DNA of 52,907 bases from the IMG/VR virus record IMGVR_UViG_3300008111_000181, positions 1 through 52,907 of that record; one strand, given 5' to 3'. This DNA is from a virus. Below the pieces are notes generated by a model. It had not been told where the DNA came from. It made no database searches and was given only the letters and a program-made list of their open reading frames with translations. Both the position numbers and the translations under genes were made by a program. Below are positions 16,582 through 24,962 of the stretch, piece after piece; position 1 is the stretch's first letter, and every line of letters begins with the position of its first letter.

Positions 16582-17525
16582 CATTAGACGAGATGCAGGA
16601 AACGTTAGAGAGGTTAGGCCTTGAAGTCGTATCCACTAGAGGTTCAGAAATCCAAAGCTATTGTCCAGCACATGTTGAAAGAACAGGTCACGAGGACAGA
16701 AACCCATCGTGGTGGATTAACGCTGATACAGGTGCGCATATCTGTTTCTCATGCCACTACAAAGGTGGACTGCTGTCATTGGTTTCCTATATTCAAAAGT
16801 GGGACTTCGACAAATCTAAAGAGTGGCTTAATGACGGGTCATCTAACCTTGCGGCTTCTTTACAAAAAGCAATCAAACCAAAAAAAGTATTTGAAGACAT
16901 CACTTACATAACCGAGTCAATGCTTGCGGCCTTTATTGACCCGCCAGCAGATGCTCTTGCTTCACGCGGTCTCACATTGGCTGCAGCGCAAGAGTATGAA
17001 GTTCTATGGAGTGAAAGACACAGCAATTGGATTACTGTTATTCGTGACCCACACACCCATAAATTATTGGGGTGGCAAGAAAAAGGTCACAAGTCTAGAT
17101 TCTTTAGAAACCAGCCTGTTGGGGTACCAAAGAGCGCAACCTTATTTGGCTACAAGCAATACAAAGGTGGAGACATGATTATTGTTGAGTCTCCGCTAGA
17201 TGTGGTAAGACTGGCCTCTGTTGGTATCAAAGGTGGGGTCAGCACTTACGGCTCTATGGTATCTATGCAACAGTTCAACTTAATGCGTGGAGCCGATAAG
17301 GTTATTTTTGCTATGGACAACGATAAGGCTGGTCAAGACTCTTCAGTAAACTTGTTGATTCTTGCACAGGAGTATGGCACAGACGCTTGGTTCTTTAATT
17401 ACAGCAACACGGATATGAAGGATGTTGGCGCTATGAGCAAGTCTGAGATAGTCTATGGATTAGAGAACGCACGCCATATGGTAAATGGAAAAAAAGCACT
17501 AAGAGGAGAACATGCCGTTACGTAG
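16578..17525 (+). CDS. DNA primase (CHC2 zinc finger plus Toprim)
   Basis: A 315-residue primase. The zinc-binding residues are Cys29, His32 (CPAH), Cys56 and Cys59 (CFSC). The Toprim part has the conserved Glu in IIVESPLDVVRL and the acidic pair in AMDNDKAG. It would make RNA primers for the family A polymerase. It has no helicase-binding C-terminal domain, consistent with a separate helicase gene just upstream. Confidence 0.85.
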   Translation: MTLDEMQETLERLGLEVVSTRGSEIQSYCPAHVERTGHEDRNPSWWINADTGAHICFSCHYKGGLLSLVSYIQKWDFDKSKEWLNDGSSNLAASLQKAIKPKKVFEDITYITESMLAAFIDPPADALASRGLTLAAAQEYEVLWSERHSNWITVIRDPHTHKLLGWQEKGHKSRFFRNQPVGVPKSATLFGYKQYKGGDMIIVESPLDVVRLASVGIKGGVSTYGSMVSMQQFNLMRGADKVIFAMDNDKAGQDSSVNLLILAQEYGTDAWFFNYSNTDMKDVGAMSKSEIVYGLENARHMVNGKKALRGEHAVT

Positions 17526-17997
17526 GATAAAGAAAAGACCAGCTTGGATATTTGATGTAGATGGAACGTTGGCTAACGTAGATTCAATATTAAAGTACAT
17601 AGTTAACAAAGACGACACTGATGATTTTAAGAAAGATTTTGATAAGTTCCACAGAGAATCCGTCCATGTTCCACCCCATCCTCATGTGGTGGACATGCTG
17701 TGGAACGTTGTTGACAGGGGCGATGCTGACATAATCATTGTAACCGCCCGCAGAGAAGAGTGGCGTGCCCACACCTCATACTGGCTAGAAACAAAAGCAA
17801 ACGTCCCACACACCGCATTGTTCATGCGTGGCAATAAAGACTACAGACCAGACTATGAGGTTAAAAAGGACATACTGGAACACATAAGATTATTTTGGGA
17901 CGTTAAACATGCTGTTGACGACAACCCAAATGTGATTAGACTTTGGCAAGAAAATGGCATACCCACTACAAAGATAGGAAATTGGGACGGCAAATGA
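17512..17997 (+). CDS. HAD phosphatase, polynucleotide 3'-phosphatase-like
   Basis: 161 residues, overlapping the primase by 14 bases. HAD motif I is FDVDGTLANVDS, motif II lies in IIIVTARREEW, and motif III/IV in HAVDDNPNVIRLW. The order and the segment NKDYRPDYEVKKDILEHI resemble the 3'-phosphatase half of T4 Pnkp (PseT). No kinase domain is present. It may trim 3'-phosphates during end repair or act on nucleotides. Confidence 0.7.
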   Translation: MPLRRIKKRPAWIFDVDGTLANVDSILKYIVNKDDTDDFKKDFDKFHRESVHVPPHPHVVDMLWNVVDRGDADIIIVTARREEWRAHTSYWLETKANVPHTALFMRGNKDYRPDYEVKKDILEHIRLFWDVKHAVDDNPNVIRLWQENGIPTTKIGNWDGK

Positions 17998-18536
17998 TTA
18001 TTGGACTCACTGGTTACGCACAGTCAGGCAAGGACACTCTTGCAAACATCCTTGTTGAAAAATATGCATTTAAACGCATAGCCTTTGCAGACCCTATACG
18101 TGAGTTCTGTTATGCCATGAATCCTGTAGTAGGTCATGTAGCTAATGAAGAAACAATATTAAGACAGCTAGTAGACCGAGTAGGTTGGGACGAGGCTAAG
18201 CAATACGGCGGGGTACGCCGTCTATTGCAGAACGTGGGCATTGCTGCACGTGAAGTATTTGGTGAACAGTTTTGGGTAGCACAGGCTTTAAGAAACGTGC
18301 ACTTTACAGAAAACGTTGTTATTACAGATGTTAGGTTTCTTAATGAAGCAAATGCTATTAAAAAATACGACGATGCACAGATATGGAGAGTCAAACGTCC
18401 TGGGTTTGGCCCAGTAAACGAGCACGTCTCTGAGTCTGAAATGGCAGATTACAAAGCAGACCAGATTTTTTATAATGCTGGGACTTTAGAAGATTTAAAA
18501 GTGTTGGTAAACACTCGCATGAGAGCGTACGTTTAA
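17994..18536 (+). CDS. Deoxynucleoside monophosphate kinase
   Basis: ATG 17994 overlaps the HAD stop (ATGA); the longer frame from TTG 17943 lies inside the previous gene. The 180-residue protein starts MIIGLTGYAQSGKDTLAN, a P-loop with the GxxxxGKD form of phage dNMP kinases, followed by FADPIREFCYAMNP and TDVRFLNEANAI, both typical of this family. It would supply dNDPs, working with the class II RNR encoded further on. Confidence 0.8.
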   Translation: MIIGLTGYAQSGKDTLANILVEKYAFKRIAFADPIREFCYAMNPVVGHVANEETILRQLVDRVGWDEAKQYGGVRRLLQNVGIAAREVFGEQFWVAQALRNVHFTENVVITDVRFLNEANAIKKYDDAQIWRVKRPGFGPVNEHVSESEMADYKADQIFYNAGTLEDLKVLVNTRMRAYV

Positions 18537-18769
18537 TGCAGTATTGGTCATGGGTATTAGCAATCATTGGGGTTGCTGGCATCTACTTTGTAGGTCGTAA
18601 GACTATTTGGGGATGGCTAGTCCTATTGTTTAATGAGGGTTTGTGGATTACTTACGCTTTGATTACGGACCAGTACGGATTCATATTTTCCGCCCTTGCC
18701 TACGCTATTGTTTATATAAGGTCTTACGTACATTGGTCTAAAGATAAAGTTAACGAGATACCTCTGTGA
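18536..18769 (+). CDS. Small membrane protein
   Basis: TAATG overlap with the kinase. The 77 residues form three hydrophobic segments (about 4-20, 24-44, 47-64) and end in a charged tail (HWSKDKVNEIPL). Similar short proteins are frequent in actinophages, but I know no function. It is translationally coupled to both neighbours. Confidence 0.55.
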   Translation: MQYWSWVLAIIGVAGIYFVGRKTIWGWLVLLFNEGLWITYALITDQYGFIFSALAYAIVYIRSYVHWSKDKVNEIPL

Positions 18770-20355
18770 CATTCACTGGCTCCCTTCTTCCCTATCAACC
18801 TGAGGCAGTTGACAAAATGTGCCTTCGTAAGCGCATGTTGGTTGCCTACGACCTTGGGTTAGGCAAAACAGTTATTACTATTGCAGCCATAGAACGTTTG
18901 ATGGATGAGAACAAAGTAACTGAGCCAGGCCTTATAATTTGCCTGTCTTCCCTAAAATACCAATGGGCTGGACAGATAGAGAAATTTACTGATGGAACTT
19001 CACGAGCTTTGGTTGTGGATGGAACGCCGAAGAAAAGAGCAGAGCAATATGCTCAAGCCCAAGACTGGCGTAACACAGGGATTGATTACATCATTCTTAA
19101 CTACGAGCAGATTGTTAACGACTGGGACTATATCAAGGAGCTACCAAGAGGATTTGTCGTCCTTGACGAAGCCACAGCAATCAAATCTTTTAAGTCCAAA
19201 CGCTCAAGAGCAGTCAAGAAGCTTGTCAACGCCCCGTACCGTTTTGCACTCACAGGTACTCCTATTGAGAATGGCAAGCCAGAAGAGTTGTATAGCATTA
19301 TGCAATTCGTTGACTCCAACGTACTTGGTAGGTTTGACATCTTTGACGCCGCTTTTATCGTAAGAAACTCTTGGGGCGCACCACAGTACTACCGTAATTT
19401 AAAAACTCTTCACGAAAAGATGAAAGAAGCATCTGTTCGTAAAGCACAGAAAGACGAAGACGTCGCTCCTTATCTTCCAGACACAATCCATAAAGACCCA
19501 ATAAATATATTCTTTGACCGAAAGTCTTCTAAGTTATACAGACGTATAGTTGAAGATTTGTTGTCAGATTTAGATGAAGCTCAAGATTTGTTTGGCAGTA
19601 ACTTTAATATTATGGCTCACTACGGCATGGAGTCTAGACGCGGTGGTCCAGAGGATGAGATGCGTGGCAAGATTATGTCTAAGATTGGCGCTCTTAAGAT
19701 GCTGTGCTCTCACCCAGACTTGTTAAAGGCTAGCGCTGCTAAATTTAGAATGATGGGAGGCGAGGGTTCAGCATACATAGCTGAGCTTGTCGATAACGGT
19801 TTTCTAGATGAGATTACTAGTTCTCCAAAATTAGATTACTTAATTCAATATGTAAAGGACCACCTAGAGCAAGATGACAACAACAAGGTGGTTATTTTTG
19901 CTACCTATGTTGACATGCTTGATAAGATAGTCGCAGCACTCGGCGAAGACATGTGCAGAAAGTACTCAGGTAAACTAGATGCTCGTACTAAAGAACTTAA
20001 CAAAACTGACTTCAATACTAATCCCGCTGTACGCGTACTGGTTAGTTCTGACGCTGGGGGTTACGGTGTGGACCTTCCTGCTGCTAATATGCTTATCAAT
20101 TACGACCTCCCTTGGTCTTCAGGCAGCGCAACGCAAAGGAATGGCCGCATACAAAGAGCGTCATCTACCTGGCCAACAATAGTTATTCAAGACATTATCG
20201 TTTCTGGTTCTATAGAAGAAAGACAACACGAAGCTTTGCAACAAAAGAGCGCGGTAGCAAGTGCGGTAATTGATGGAGAGGGGTTTGACGATAACGGTAA
20301 CATGCCGTTAAGCGTTGGAAGTTTAAGACAGTTTTTACAAGCAGCAATTGTCTAG
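18766..20355 (+). CDS. SF2 helicase, SNF2-like
   Basis: GTGA overlap with the membrane protein. The 529-residue protein carries motif I AYDLGLGKTV, motif II VLDEATAI (DEAT), motif III FALTGTPIENG, and a C-terminal helicase half with VVIFATYVDML, SSDAGGYGVDLP, and motif VI QRNGRIQRASS. This is a SNF2/RapA-type translocase, probably in repair or fork remodelling. Its TAG stop (20353-20355) lies inside the acceptor stem of tRNA-Asn. Confidence 0.8.
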   Translation: MTFTGSLLPYQPEAVDKMCLRKRMLVAYDLGLGKTVITIAAIERLMDENKVTEPGLIICLSSLKYQWAGQIEKFTDGTSRALVVDGTPKKRAEQYAQAQDWRNTGIDYIILNYEQIVNDWDYIKELPRGFVVLDEATAIKSFKSKRSRAVKKLVNAPYRFALTGTPIENGKPEELYSIMQFVDSNVLGRFDIFDAAFIVRNSWGAPQYYRNLKTLHEKMKEASVRKAQKDEDVAPYLPDTIHKDPINIFFDRKSSKLYRRIVEDLLSDLDEAQDLFGSNFNIMAHYGMESRRGGPEDEMRGKIMSKIGALKMLCSHPDLLKASAAKFRMMGGEGSAYIAELVDNGFLDEITSSPKLDYLIQYVKDHLEQDDNNKVVIFATYVDMLDKIVAALGEDMCRKYSGKLDARTKELNKTDFNTNPAVRVLVSSDAGGYGVDLPAANMLINYDLPWSSGSATQRNGRIQRASSTWPTIVIQDIIVSGSIEERQHEALQQKSAVASAVIDGEGFDDNGNMPLSVGSLRQFLQAAIV

Positions 20356-20421
20356 TAGCTCAGTTGGCAGAGCAGGCGACTGTTAATCGCCAGGTCCCTG
20401 GTTCGAGCCCAGGCTAGACAG
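20349..20421 (+). tRNA. tRNA-Asn: tRNA-Asn (anticodon GTT)
   Basis: A complete cloverleaf of 73 bases. The acceptor stem is TGTCTAG/CTAGACA, the anticodon stem GGCGA/TCGCC with loop CTGTTAA, and the T arm is CCTGG-TTCGAGC-CCAGG. No CCA is encoded. The first 7 bases overlap the end of the SF2 helicase gene, whose stop codon is part of the acceptor stem. Confidence 0.95.
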
Positions 20422-20425
20422 CTTC

Positions 20426-20498
20426 GCGGATGTAGCGCAGTTGGTAGCGCGGAACCTTGCCAAGGTTCAGGTCGCGGGTTCGACCCCCGTCATCCGCT
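20426..20498 (+). tRNA. tRNA-Gly: tRNA-Gly (anticodon GCC)
   Basis: A 73-base cloverleaf: acceptor GCGGATG/CATCCGC, D stem GCGC/GCGC, anticodon stem GAACC/GGTTC with loop TTGCCAA, T arm GCGGG-TTCGACC-CCCGT. No encoded CCA. It ends one base before the GTG start of the adenosyltransferase gene. Confidence 0.95.
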
Positions 20499-20499
20499 C

Positions 20500-21087
20500 G
20501 TGGTTAGACTAAACAGGATATATACCAAGACGGGTGATACAGGCACGGCCGCACTTATGGGCGATGGCCGCCATCCCAAAGAAGATATTATCTTTGATGC
20601 AATTGGCACAGTAGACGAAGCTAACTCTTCTATTGGTGTTGCTATGTGTTATGTAGAAAACAAAGATGTACATAAAGTATTAAAAAATGTACAGAATGAT
20701 TTATTTGATTTAGGTGCTGACCTAGCGTATCCAAAAGCTTCTGTAACTGAAGCACATATTACTTATCTTGAAACCACTATAGATTTTTATAACTCTCAGC
20801 TAAAACCTTTAGAGTCATTTGTTTTACCTTCAGGCACCCAGGCTTCGTCCTACCTACATCTTTCTAGAACAATAGTACGAAGAGCCGAGAGGGACGTGTG
20901 GGATGCCGTAAAACAGCGGGAGACCAACCCCCTCATAGCCAAGTACCTTAATAGGCTTTCAGACCTGCTATTTGTCCTAGCTAGATACATGAATCACGGG
21001 GACGATATACTGTGGGAACCAGCAGTAAAACTATTGGCAGATGGTGTAATTGGCAACACGCCTGGCTCTGAACCAGGAGACGTCTAG
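20500..21087 (+). CDS. Cob(I)alamin adenosyltransferase, PduO type
   Basis: The 195-residue protein should transfer the adenosyl group of ATP to cob(I)alamin, making adenosylcobalamin. All family marks are visible: ATP-binding TKTGDTGT (residues 9-16), GDGRHPKED, GTVDEANSSIG (36-46), FVLPSGTQ (107-114), RTIVRRAERDVW (123-134) and YLNRLSDLLFVLARYMN. The length is normal for the family. GTG 20500 comes one base after tRNA-Gly with no ribosome site, so expression from the tRNA transcript is likely. The last 17 codons lie inside tRNA-Gln. Its product is the cofactor of the class II RNR at 39909. Confidence 0.85.
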   Translation: MVRLNRIYTKTGDTGTAALMGDGRHPKEDIIFDAIGTVDEANSSIGVAMCYVENKDVHKVLKNVQNDLFDLGADLAYPKASVTEAHITYLETTIDFYNSQLKPLESFVLPSGTQASSYLHLSRTIVRRAERDVWDAVKQRETNPLIAKYLNRLSDLLFVLARYMNHGDDILWEPAVKLLADGVIGNTPGSEPGDV

Positions 21088-21108
21088 GTTCGACCCCTAG
21101 TCTGCCAG
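21035..21108 (+). tRNA. tRNA-Gln: tRNA-Gln (anticodon CTG)
   Basis: A 74-base cloverleaf: acceptor TGGCAGA/TCTGCCA, D stem GTGT/ACAC, anticodon stem CCTGG/CCAGG with loop CTCTGAA, T arm CTAGG-TTCGACC-CCTAG. Fifty-three bases overlap the end of the adenosyltransferase reading frame on the same strand, so processing of the tRNA would cut the messenger. Confidence 0.9.
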
Positions 21109-21115
21109 CTTTACA

Positions 21116-21134
21116 CCCAACAATTATTGTTGGG
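21116..21134. repeat. Perfect inverted repeat, operator or terminator
   Basis: CCCAACAAT and ATTGTTGGG pair over 9 bp around a single T. It has no T-run on the plus side and lies just upstream of a possible -10 (TACACT, 21139-21144), so an operator for the adjacent ribbon-helix-helix gene is as likely as a terminator of the tRNA transcript. Confidence 0.6.
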
Positions 21135-21138
21135 CGGG

Positions 21139-21150
21139 TACACTTATAGG
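21139..21150 (+). promoter_or_regulatory. Possible -10 element (TACACT) for a leaderless start
   Basis: TACACT at 21139-21144 stands 6 bases before ATG 21151. The inverted repeat at 21116-21134 would cover the spacer/-35 region. Confidence 0.4.
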
Positions 21151-21297
21151 ATGCCTAACGCACCTAAGACCCCAACGCGTACTATCCGCGTGTCAGACCA
21201 GCTATGGACCGCTGTCCAAAAGAAAGCTGCAGCTGAGAAGGTTACTGTAACCAGTATTATTATTGAAGCCTTAGAAAACTATATTAAAGAAGACTAA
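21151..21297 (+). CDS. Ribbon-helix-helix DNA-binding protein
   Basis: A 48-residue protein: TRTIRVSDQLWTAVQKKAAA, then a turn, then TVTSIIIEALENYIKED. This is the Arc/CopG-type ribbon-helix-helix pattern (one strand, two helices) of small dimeric repressors and antitoxins. A perfect inverted repeat just upstream is a natural candidate for autoregulation. No toxin gene is recognisable next to it. Confidence 0.65.
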   Translation: MPNAPKTPTRTIRVSDQLWTAVQKKAAAEKVTVTSIIIEALENYIKED

Positions 21298-21301
21298 TCA
21301 A

Positions 21302-21457
21302 ATGGGAAAACACCACGATAAGGTTGCCGCTGCTTTGAAGTGGCGTCAAGAGACCATGCCTAAGGGCAGTGGTTTTAAGAAGCCTGGGTCTATGAACCCA
21401 CGCAAGACTGGGTTCCGCAGTTATACAGCAGCAGAAGCTCGTAAAAAGATAGGTTGA
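21302..21457 (+). CDS. Small basic protein, unknown
   Basis: 51 residues, ATG four bases after the previous stop. It is rich in Lys/Arg/Gly (KGSGFKKPGSMNPRKTGFRS) and probably unstructured or nucleic-acid binding. No family recognised. Reading frame and spacing fit a real gene, but the ribosome site is weak. Confidence 0.45.
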   Translation: MGKHHDKVAAALKWRQETMPKGSGFKKPGSMNPRKTGFRSYTAAEARKKIG

Positions 21458-21484
21458 CAAGTATCCAAACCCTGTAATAGGTTG
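21454..21484 (+). promoter_or_regulatory. Possible promoter before the 21514 gene
   Basis: TTGACA (21454-21459) is a perfect -35. The best -10 is TAGGTT (21479-21484) after a rather long 19-base spacer. It would start transcription about 20 bases before ATG 21514. Confidence 0.4.
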
Positions 21485-21513
21485 TGTATGTAAACAACAA
21501 CCAAAGGGGATTT

Positions 21514-21924
21514 ATGGATATCACCTCAGTACGCGGCTACATTAAGCAGTACTCTGCTATTAAAGATGAAGTCGAAACATTAACTAAAAGACAATCAGAA
21601 CTAAAGTCTCGTCTTACACAGACGATTGATGAATATGGTTCAGCCGACGAACGCGGTCACATCGTTCTTTCCGTCCCAACCGATACATCGGAAGAAGACG
21701 ACCTAACAATTATGAAGCAACGTCGTGTGTCTAAGAATTTAGACATGGACCTTGCTGAAACTATTTTAACTAAAAAAGGTCTCAAAGATAAATGCATCAA
21801 GATGGTGCCACAGATAGATGAAGCAGCAATCATGGCCGCTTTCTATGAGGGCTATCTCACGGAAGAGGATATTGATACAATGTTTCCCTCAAAGGTTACA
21901 TACGCGTTTATCGTAGGGAAATAA
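21514..21924 (+). CDS. Unknown protein with coiled-coil N-terminus
   Basis: ATG 21514 is chosen because AAAGGGGA precedes it by 4-5 bases; the frame is open back to GTG 21484. The 136 residues start with a predicted coiled coil (about 8-40) followed by a compact part with TIMKQRRVSKNLDMDLAE. It lies among replication genes and has its own possible promoter. I recognise no family. Confidence 0.5.
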   Translation: MDITSVRGYIKQYSAIKDEVETLTKRQSELKSRLTQTIDEYGSADERGHIVLSVPTDTSEEDDLTIMKQRRVSKNLDMDLAETILTKKGLKDKCIKMVPQIDEAAIMAAFYEGYLTEEDIDTMFPSKVTYAFIVGK

Positions 21925-21938
21925 CTGTTAAAGCTACT

Positions 21939-22325
21939 ATGACAGATGAAATAGATAAGATGTTTTCTGACTTGGATACATACTATCCAGGCAGTAAACG
22001 AAAGCGCAGGGAACCAAAAGCTCCCGAGGTAGAAGTTGACGATACGTGGGAATCAAAGTCCTACACTAAGACTCTACCTAATGGTAAGGACATGGAGTTC
22101 TATACCATTGGCGCTCTCGCTCAAGCGTTAGGACGACCAGTGATTACTATCCGTCAATGGATAAAGTCAGGTTACCTACCGCCATCACCATACAGGCTTC
22201 CTACAAAGAAGAATGTAAAGGGAGAAGACCACAAGGGTCGCAGACTATATTCTAAAGCTCAGATTGATAGCGTGGTAGAATTGTTTAAGGTTTCGACACC
22301 GCAACCATCGAAGAACGACCAGTAG
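21939..22325 (+). CDS. MerR-like helix-turn-helix protein
   Basis: A 128-residue protein. After an acidic/basic N-terminus the segment YTIGALAQALGRPVITIRQW and IKSGYLPPSPYRLP is a MerR/excisionase-type HTH and wing, followed by RRLYSKAQIDSVVELF. Such proteins act as regulators or recombination directionality factors. The end overlaps, in another frame, the beginning of the SSB-like frame. Confidence 0.6.
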   Translation: MTDEIDKMFSDLDTYYPGSKRKRREPKAPEVEVDDTWESKSYTKTLPNGKDMEFYTIGALAQALGRPVITIRQWIKSGYLPPSPYRLPTKKNVKGEDHKGRRLYSKAQIDSVVELFKVSTPQPSKNDQ

Positions 22326-22909
22326 CAGCAACTACAAATGCTGTTCAATCAGGCTGGGATGCAGCAGAAAAGCTAACTACAGCCACAGGTGACTACCCAA
22401 CAGAATTTAAATTTGTTGATGGTGAGTTCACAATCGTCAAGTTCATTGACCAAAATGGTCCATTCGCAATCTACAAACAGCATTTCCTACAGCAGAAAAC
22501 TGTTGGTAAGCGTTCGTATGTTTCACTTGGACCCAACGACCCACTATGCACAAAGCTAGGTAGCAAGCCAGAAGATAAAAGAGCATTCACTATTGCAGTG
22601 GTTACTCCTTCAGGCGTTGTTCGCCAAATGCTTATTGCAAGCCCACGTTTGTACAAGACATTGTACGCAGCAGAGTTTTCTCCACAAGGACCTCTGACAA
22701 AGAACTACTGGGCTATTAGCCGTACAGGCAAAATGCAACAGACTGTGTATCACCTCAACGCAGTAAAGCCTCGTGACCTCATGGAAGATTGGGGTATTGA
22801 TGAAAAGATGGCGGAAGAAGGCGTGGCAACAATCAAGCCATTTGAACGCTCTGTAATCAAAGAACACACATGGGCTGAACTAGAAGAGATTGCAAACTCT
22901 CTTCTATAA
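22289..22909 (+). CDS. Putative single-stranded DNA-binding protein (start unresolved)
   Basis: The frame opens after TAA 22286-22288 and has no ATG, GTG or TTG at its beginning; the first in-frame start-like codons come far inside conserved sequence. The 206 codons start GFDTATIEERPVAATTNA and contain GPFAIYKQHFLQQK, SYVSLGPNDPLCTKLG and KPRDLMEDWGI, which resemble SSB-like proteins annotated in actinophages. Position just before DNA polymerase supports this. The start may be lost by a base error, be non-canonical, or be reached by a -1 frameshift from the MerR-like gene. Confidence 0.5.
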   Translation, partial: GFDTATIEERPVAATTNAVQSGWDAAEKLTTATGDYPTEFKFVDGEFTIVKFIDQNGPFAIYKQHFLQQKTVGKRSYVSLGPNDPLCTKLGSKPEDKRAFTIAVVTPSGVVRQMLIASPRLYKTLYAAEFSPQGPLTKNYWAISRTGKMQQTVYHLNAVKPRDLMEDWGIDEKMAEEGVATIKPFERSVIKEHTWAELEEIANSLL

Positions 22910-22920
22910 CCACTAGAGTT

Positions 22921-22964
22921 CTGAGGGCCAGTAAACTTAATCCCCTTTCGTCGCTGGCCCTCAG
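22921..22964. repeat. Inverted repeat with long loop before the polymerase gene
   Basis: CTGAGGGCCAG (22921-22931) pairs perfectly with CTGGCCCTCAG (22954-22964), with a 22-base loop. No T-run follows, so it is not a classical terminator. It fills most of the 79-base gap and may be a transcription or translation control element. Confidence 0.55.
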
Positions 22965-22988
22965 ACACCTATCAATCGAGGCAATCAT

Positions 22989-24962
22989 TTGAATATCATT
23001 ACTACAAAAGAACAGCTAAAAGAACTTGTTGATTATTACCTTGCACAAGAAGCATTTGCATTTGACGTAGAAACGGTCGGCGATAGAAGAGGAGTACCTG
23101 TTGTTAATCAAGTACTATGGCTTAGCCTTGCGACTTATGGTCGTGGGGATGTTATACCGATGGGCCATCCTCATGGTGAATTTGTATCAGAAAGCTTCCC
23201 ACTTACAGGACAGGGGGAGAAGCGTGTATTGGCTGGTTTACAAGCCCGCGAAAGCGATTACTCTAGGGACAAGCGCAAAGCTACTAGGACTTTCGAATCT
23301 GCTCCTGAACAACTATCGCCAGCAGAAGTCTTTGCTGAGTTAAAACCTTTATTTTTTAGTGACAAGTTAAAGATTGGTCACAACCTAGTATTCGACCTTT
23401 GTTCTGTAGCAAAGTACTTTGATAAAACAATTCCAGTAGGTCCATACTTTGACACAATGGTGGGCTCGTTTATTTATGACAACCGCAATAAGAACAAGTG
23501 CGGTCTTGATGATTGCTTAGAGCGCGAGCTTGGATACATGATGGAGAAGGGTGTGGGTGCTCAAGTAGAGGTCCACGCTTTTAGCGTTGTTGCCAAGTAT
23601 GCGTACTTAGATGCTAAGTATACGTTTATGCTTTGGAAAGTAGTACGCGATAAGATTAAAGAGTCTGGCGTAGAAAACATTATGAAGCTAGAGATGGATG
23701 TGCTTGAGGTTTTATGCCACATGAAACTTCACGGTGCTCCTATAGATACAGATGCGCTTTCTGAGTTGCATACCAAACTAGAAGCAGACATTGAGGCTGC
23801 TAGAGCACAGATTTATAAGCAAGCAGGCAGAGTATTTAACATTAACTCTAACCAAGAGAAACAGTATCTTTTGTACAGCAAGAAGTCTGAGGGAGGACGA
23901 GGTCTTAAGCCAAAGATTCTTACTAACAAAGGTGCTGAAAAAGAAATGCAAGGCAAAGACCTTGACTACATGGACTACTCAGTATCAGCTGAGGCTTTAG
24001 AACCATATCGAGATAAAGACCCAATGGTCCACGCCTTACTGGAGTACGCTGACCTTAATAAGTTGCTTAGCACTTATGTTATTCCGTACCTTGGTGGAGA
24101 TGTTGTTCGTACAGTGGGTGGTAAATCTAAAGTAGAGTATAAAGAAAGCCTGTTAGTAAGCGGTCGTATACATGCTGACTTTGTACAGCACGGTGCTGAG
24201 ACTGGCCGTTTTTCTAGCCGTAACCCAAATCTGCAGAACATACCTAACCCATCTGCTAGTGAAAACGGTAAAGCTATTCGTAATCTCTTTTACGCACCTG
24301 AGGGCTACAAGTTAGTGGTCGCTGACTACTCACAGATTGAGCCTCGTATTATTGCGTCTATGTCTAAAGATAAAACCATGATGAAAAATTATCTTGAAGG
24401 GCAAGACATCTACACCACTGTAGGAGATGTCATGGGCGTCAACCGTCAGGCTGGTAAAGTCTTAGTTTTATCTATGGCTTATGGCGTAGGACCAGACAAG
24501 ATTGCTCGCTCCATAGGTTGTTCAGTTACAGAGGCTAGAAATCTTCTTGGTGACTTTGCCTCCAAATTTGGTGCGGTTAACTCCTATAGATTAAAAGTAG
24601 TGGGCGCAACTAAACAAAAAAAGTACGTTACTACCATAATGGGTAGAAAACGGTACATTCCAGACATTGTATCCAAGGACTTTATTAAACGTGGTAGTGC
24701 TGAGCGCCAAGCATTCAACACACGTATCCAGGGTTCTGCTGCCGACATCATGAAACTTGCTATGATTAGGGCACATAGACTTATCCCAAAGGAATCAAGC
24801 ATCCTACTTACCGTACATGATGAGTTGGTTACTTTAACCCCAGCCAGTCTTGCTGAAGAGACAGCCGCGGCTATCAGAGAGGCTATGGAAGGTATTCAAC
24901 TTCTTGATGTTCCGTTATTAGCGGACATCACGACCGTGCAGAGGTGGGGTGAGGCAAAGTAA
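22989..24962 (+). CDS. DNA polymerase, family A, with 3'-5' exonuclease
   Basis: TTG 22989 with GAGG about 8 bases upstream; 657 residues. The exonuclease domain starts at FAFDVETVGD (Asp-x-Glu) and contains IGHNLVFDL. The polymerase has motif A VVADYSQIEPRII, motif B RQAGKVLVLSMAYGVG, and motif C TVHDELV. There is no 5'-3' exonuclease domain, as in T7-type replicative enzymes. It is the replicase of the module. Confidence 0.9.
   Translation: MNIITTKEQLKELVDYYLAQEAFAFDVETVGDRRGVPVVNQVLWLSLATYGRGDVIPMGHPHGEFVSESFPLTGQGEKRVLAGLQARESDYSRDKRKATRTFESAPEQLSPAEVFAELKPLFFSDKLKIGHNLVFDLCSVAKYFDKTIPVGPYFDTMVGSFIYDNRNKNKCGLDDCLERELGYMMEKGVGAQVEVHAFSVVAKYAYLDAKYTFMLWKVVRDKIKESGVENIMKLEMDVLEVLCHMKLHGAPIDTDALSELHTKLEADIEAARAQIYKQAGRVFNINSNQEKQYLLYSKKSEGGRGLKPKILTNKGAEKEMQGKDLDYMDYSVSAEALEPYRDKDPMVHALLEYADLNKLLSTYVIPYLGGDVVRTVGGKSKVEYKESLLVSGRIHADFVQHGAETGRFSSRNPNLQNIPNPSASENGKAIRNLFYAPEGYKLVVADYSQIEPRIIASMSKDKTMMKNYLEGQDIYTTVGDVMGVNRQAGKVLVLSMAYGVGPDKIARSIGCSVTEARNLLGDFASKFGAVNSYRLKVVGATKQKKYVTTIMGRKRYIPDIVSKDFIKRGSAERQAFNTRIQGSAADIMKLAMIRAHRLIPKESSILLTVHDELVTLTPASLAEETAAAIREAMEGIQLLDVPLLADITTVQRWGEAK

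Noticed and set aside
22921-22964. Classical rho-independent terminator before the polymerase gene
   Set aside because: The loop is 22 bases long and no T-run follows; recorded only as an inverted repeat.
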